A stretch of DNA of 36,218 nt, taken from Cellvibrionales bacterium (GTDB lineage Bacteria; Pseudomonadota; Gammaproteobacteria; Pseudomonadales; DT-91). Numbering within the stretch: the first letter of the stretch is position 1; each line of letters begins with the position of its first letter. The notes beneath the pieces are model-generated. The model searched no databases. It was not told the DNA's origin and saw only the letters and a program-made list of their open reading frames with translations. Positions 35,220 through 36,218 of the stretch are shown piece by piece. The stretch covers positions 881 to 37,098 of the forward strand of contig JAPOUS010000276.1 in assembly GCA_026708525.1 (NCBI GenBank), in the 5' to 3' direction. The position numbers and the translations under genes are program-made.

Positions 35220-36116
35220 ATGTCAGATCAAAACATTTATAAATGGTTAATTGTCATCTTACTGAGTCTCAATATAGTTACTTTGGCTGCCTCCCTTAGT
35301 CATTCGGCTTCTACTACTGTTAGTGAATCTGATATCATAGTTTGGCCATATTACTGTACGGAAGAACACCCCAATGATAAAATATCGTTAGATAAATACA
35401 TTGCAACAAGAAGCGTAGATATTAATACTACAATTAACGTCCCAACTGAAAACGGAAGTGCCCTTATCGGCTTCCATGTTTTAAACACTGGAAAATATCC
35501 TGTTAAATTTGGGCTGGGTTTCCAAGAACCCGGATCAACATCAATTCCAATAGTTGAGCCAACATATGTTCTTAATCCGCGCACAACATCTACATTTGAC
35601 TTTGATACCTCTAAAAACGAAAGTGATAGGATGAGGCTTCGTTATATGAATAATGAAAGTGTTGCAAATCTTCACAATGCAGGGGTTCAAGGCACTAACC
35701 AATATTTTAAGGGGCAAAGCATCGGTAATAAATTGTTTATGACTTTTATGTCTTTACACTTTGATACAAACCTTCTTGAAGATACAAAGCCTCTTAAAAA
35801 CATTGCATCAGACAGCTGTTGTTATGGATCTGACTCTGTACCCAAACTCAGCGCCTCTGATTTTACTGGTGCAATTGGTTATTCAGACATCCCAACAAAA
35901 ATAAAAACTTCACGTGTCGACGATCCTTACAAATCGCTCTACAAAAATAATTCCAAGTTCAGAAAATTGGTTGATGAAGAGAAAGTTTCGCTATACGACA
36001 CATGTATAGCGCTAGATCTTGTCACAAATCAACCAGATTTAAAAAATATACATAAAGTTAATTTTAAAGAAAAGATGAATTCGCGCATCTATAAAAAAAA
36101 TTATGGCCCTAGTTGA
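35220..36116 (+). CDS. Secreted/membrane-anchored protein of no recognised family (paralogue B)
   Basis: 298 aa; N-terminal hydrophobic segment KWLIVILLSLNIVTLAASLSHSAS; co-linear similarity to 33701..34738 without the coiled coil. Confidence 0.78.
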   Translation: MSDQNIYKWLIVILLSLNIVTLAASLSHSASTTVSESDIIVWPYYCTEEHPNDKISLDKYIATRSVDINTTINVPTENGSALIGFHVLNTGKYPVKFGLGFQEPGSTSIPIVEPTYVLNPRTTSTFDFDTSKNESDRMRLRYMNNESVANLHNAGVQGTNQYFKGQSIGNKLFMTFMSLHFDTNLLEDTKPLKNIASDSCCYGSDSVPKLSASDFTGAIGYSDIPTKIKTSRVDDPYKSLYKNNSKFRKLVDEEKVSLYDTCIALDLVTNQPDLKNIHKVNFKEKMNSRIYKKNYGPS

Positions 36117-36180
36117 AAGGATACGATGTTAATCTGTTAGTTGATTTTAGCGAATCAATAACCAACAGGAGAAACACCGT

Positions 36181-36218
36181 ATGGCTCAAAATGATAAAGT
36201 TGTTGAGTTAAATAATCA
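36181..36218 (+). CDS. Start of a CDS truncated by the window end
   Basis: caacaggagaaacaccgt ATG GCT CAA AAT GAT AAA GTT GTT GAG TTA AAT AAT (MAQNDKVVELNN...) with a good RBS. Confidence 0.5.
   Translation, partial: MAQNDKVVELNN

Noticed and set aside
1-36218. tRNA/rRNA genes, prophage or integron features
   Set aside because: No tRNA-like cloverleaf, rRNA motif, integrase or attC-like structures were recognised by eye; a tRNAscan/Infernal run would be needed to exclude small RNAs.

Overview
This ~36.2 kb, AT-leaning window looks like a gammaproteobacterial chromosome, judged from gene families such as hutCUH/hutIG, putA without a ribbon-helix-helix domain, divergent trmJ/suhB, pdxH, DUF1415, DUF3581 and ccmI. 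Metabolic blocks that I recognise: histidine utilisation (transporter, hutG, hutI, hutC, hutU, hutH; 8.8-16.4 kb), putA (18.0-21.7 kb), ccmI, and trmJ/suhB/pdxH. Accessory parts of most interest: (i) a divergent locus at 25.5-31.2 kb encoding a small abundant-type secreted protein, a PapD/COG1470-like Ig-fold protein, a secretin, a small lipoprotein and a further secreted protein, with no type II/IV ATPase or inner-membrane platform in the window; I propose it as a candidate chaperone-plus-secretin surface export/assembly system; (ii) a 1516-aa protein with a C-terminal ~29-aa helical repeat array, next to an atypical carbon-nitrogen-hydrolase-like protein (2.6-8.4 kb); (iii) a ~119-bp MITE-like element with ~24-bp inverted repeats and TA flanks that interrupts a TonB-dependent receptor, where in silico removal restores the reading frame; (iv) two tandem paralogous secreted proteins of no recognised family (33.7-36.1 kb), one with a 21-bp tandem repeat encoding a coiled-coil insertion. 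No tRNA, rRNA or CRISPR array was recognised. All family calls come from reading the sequences without database searches.
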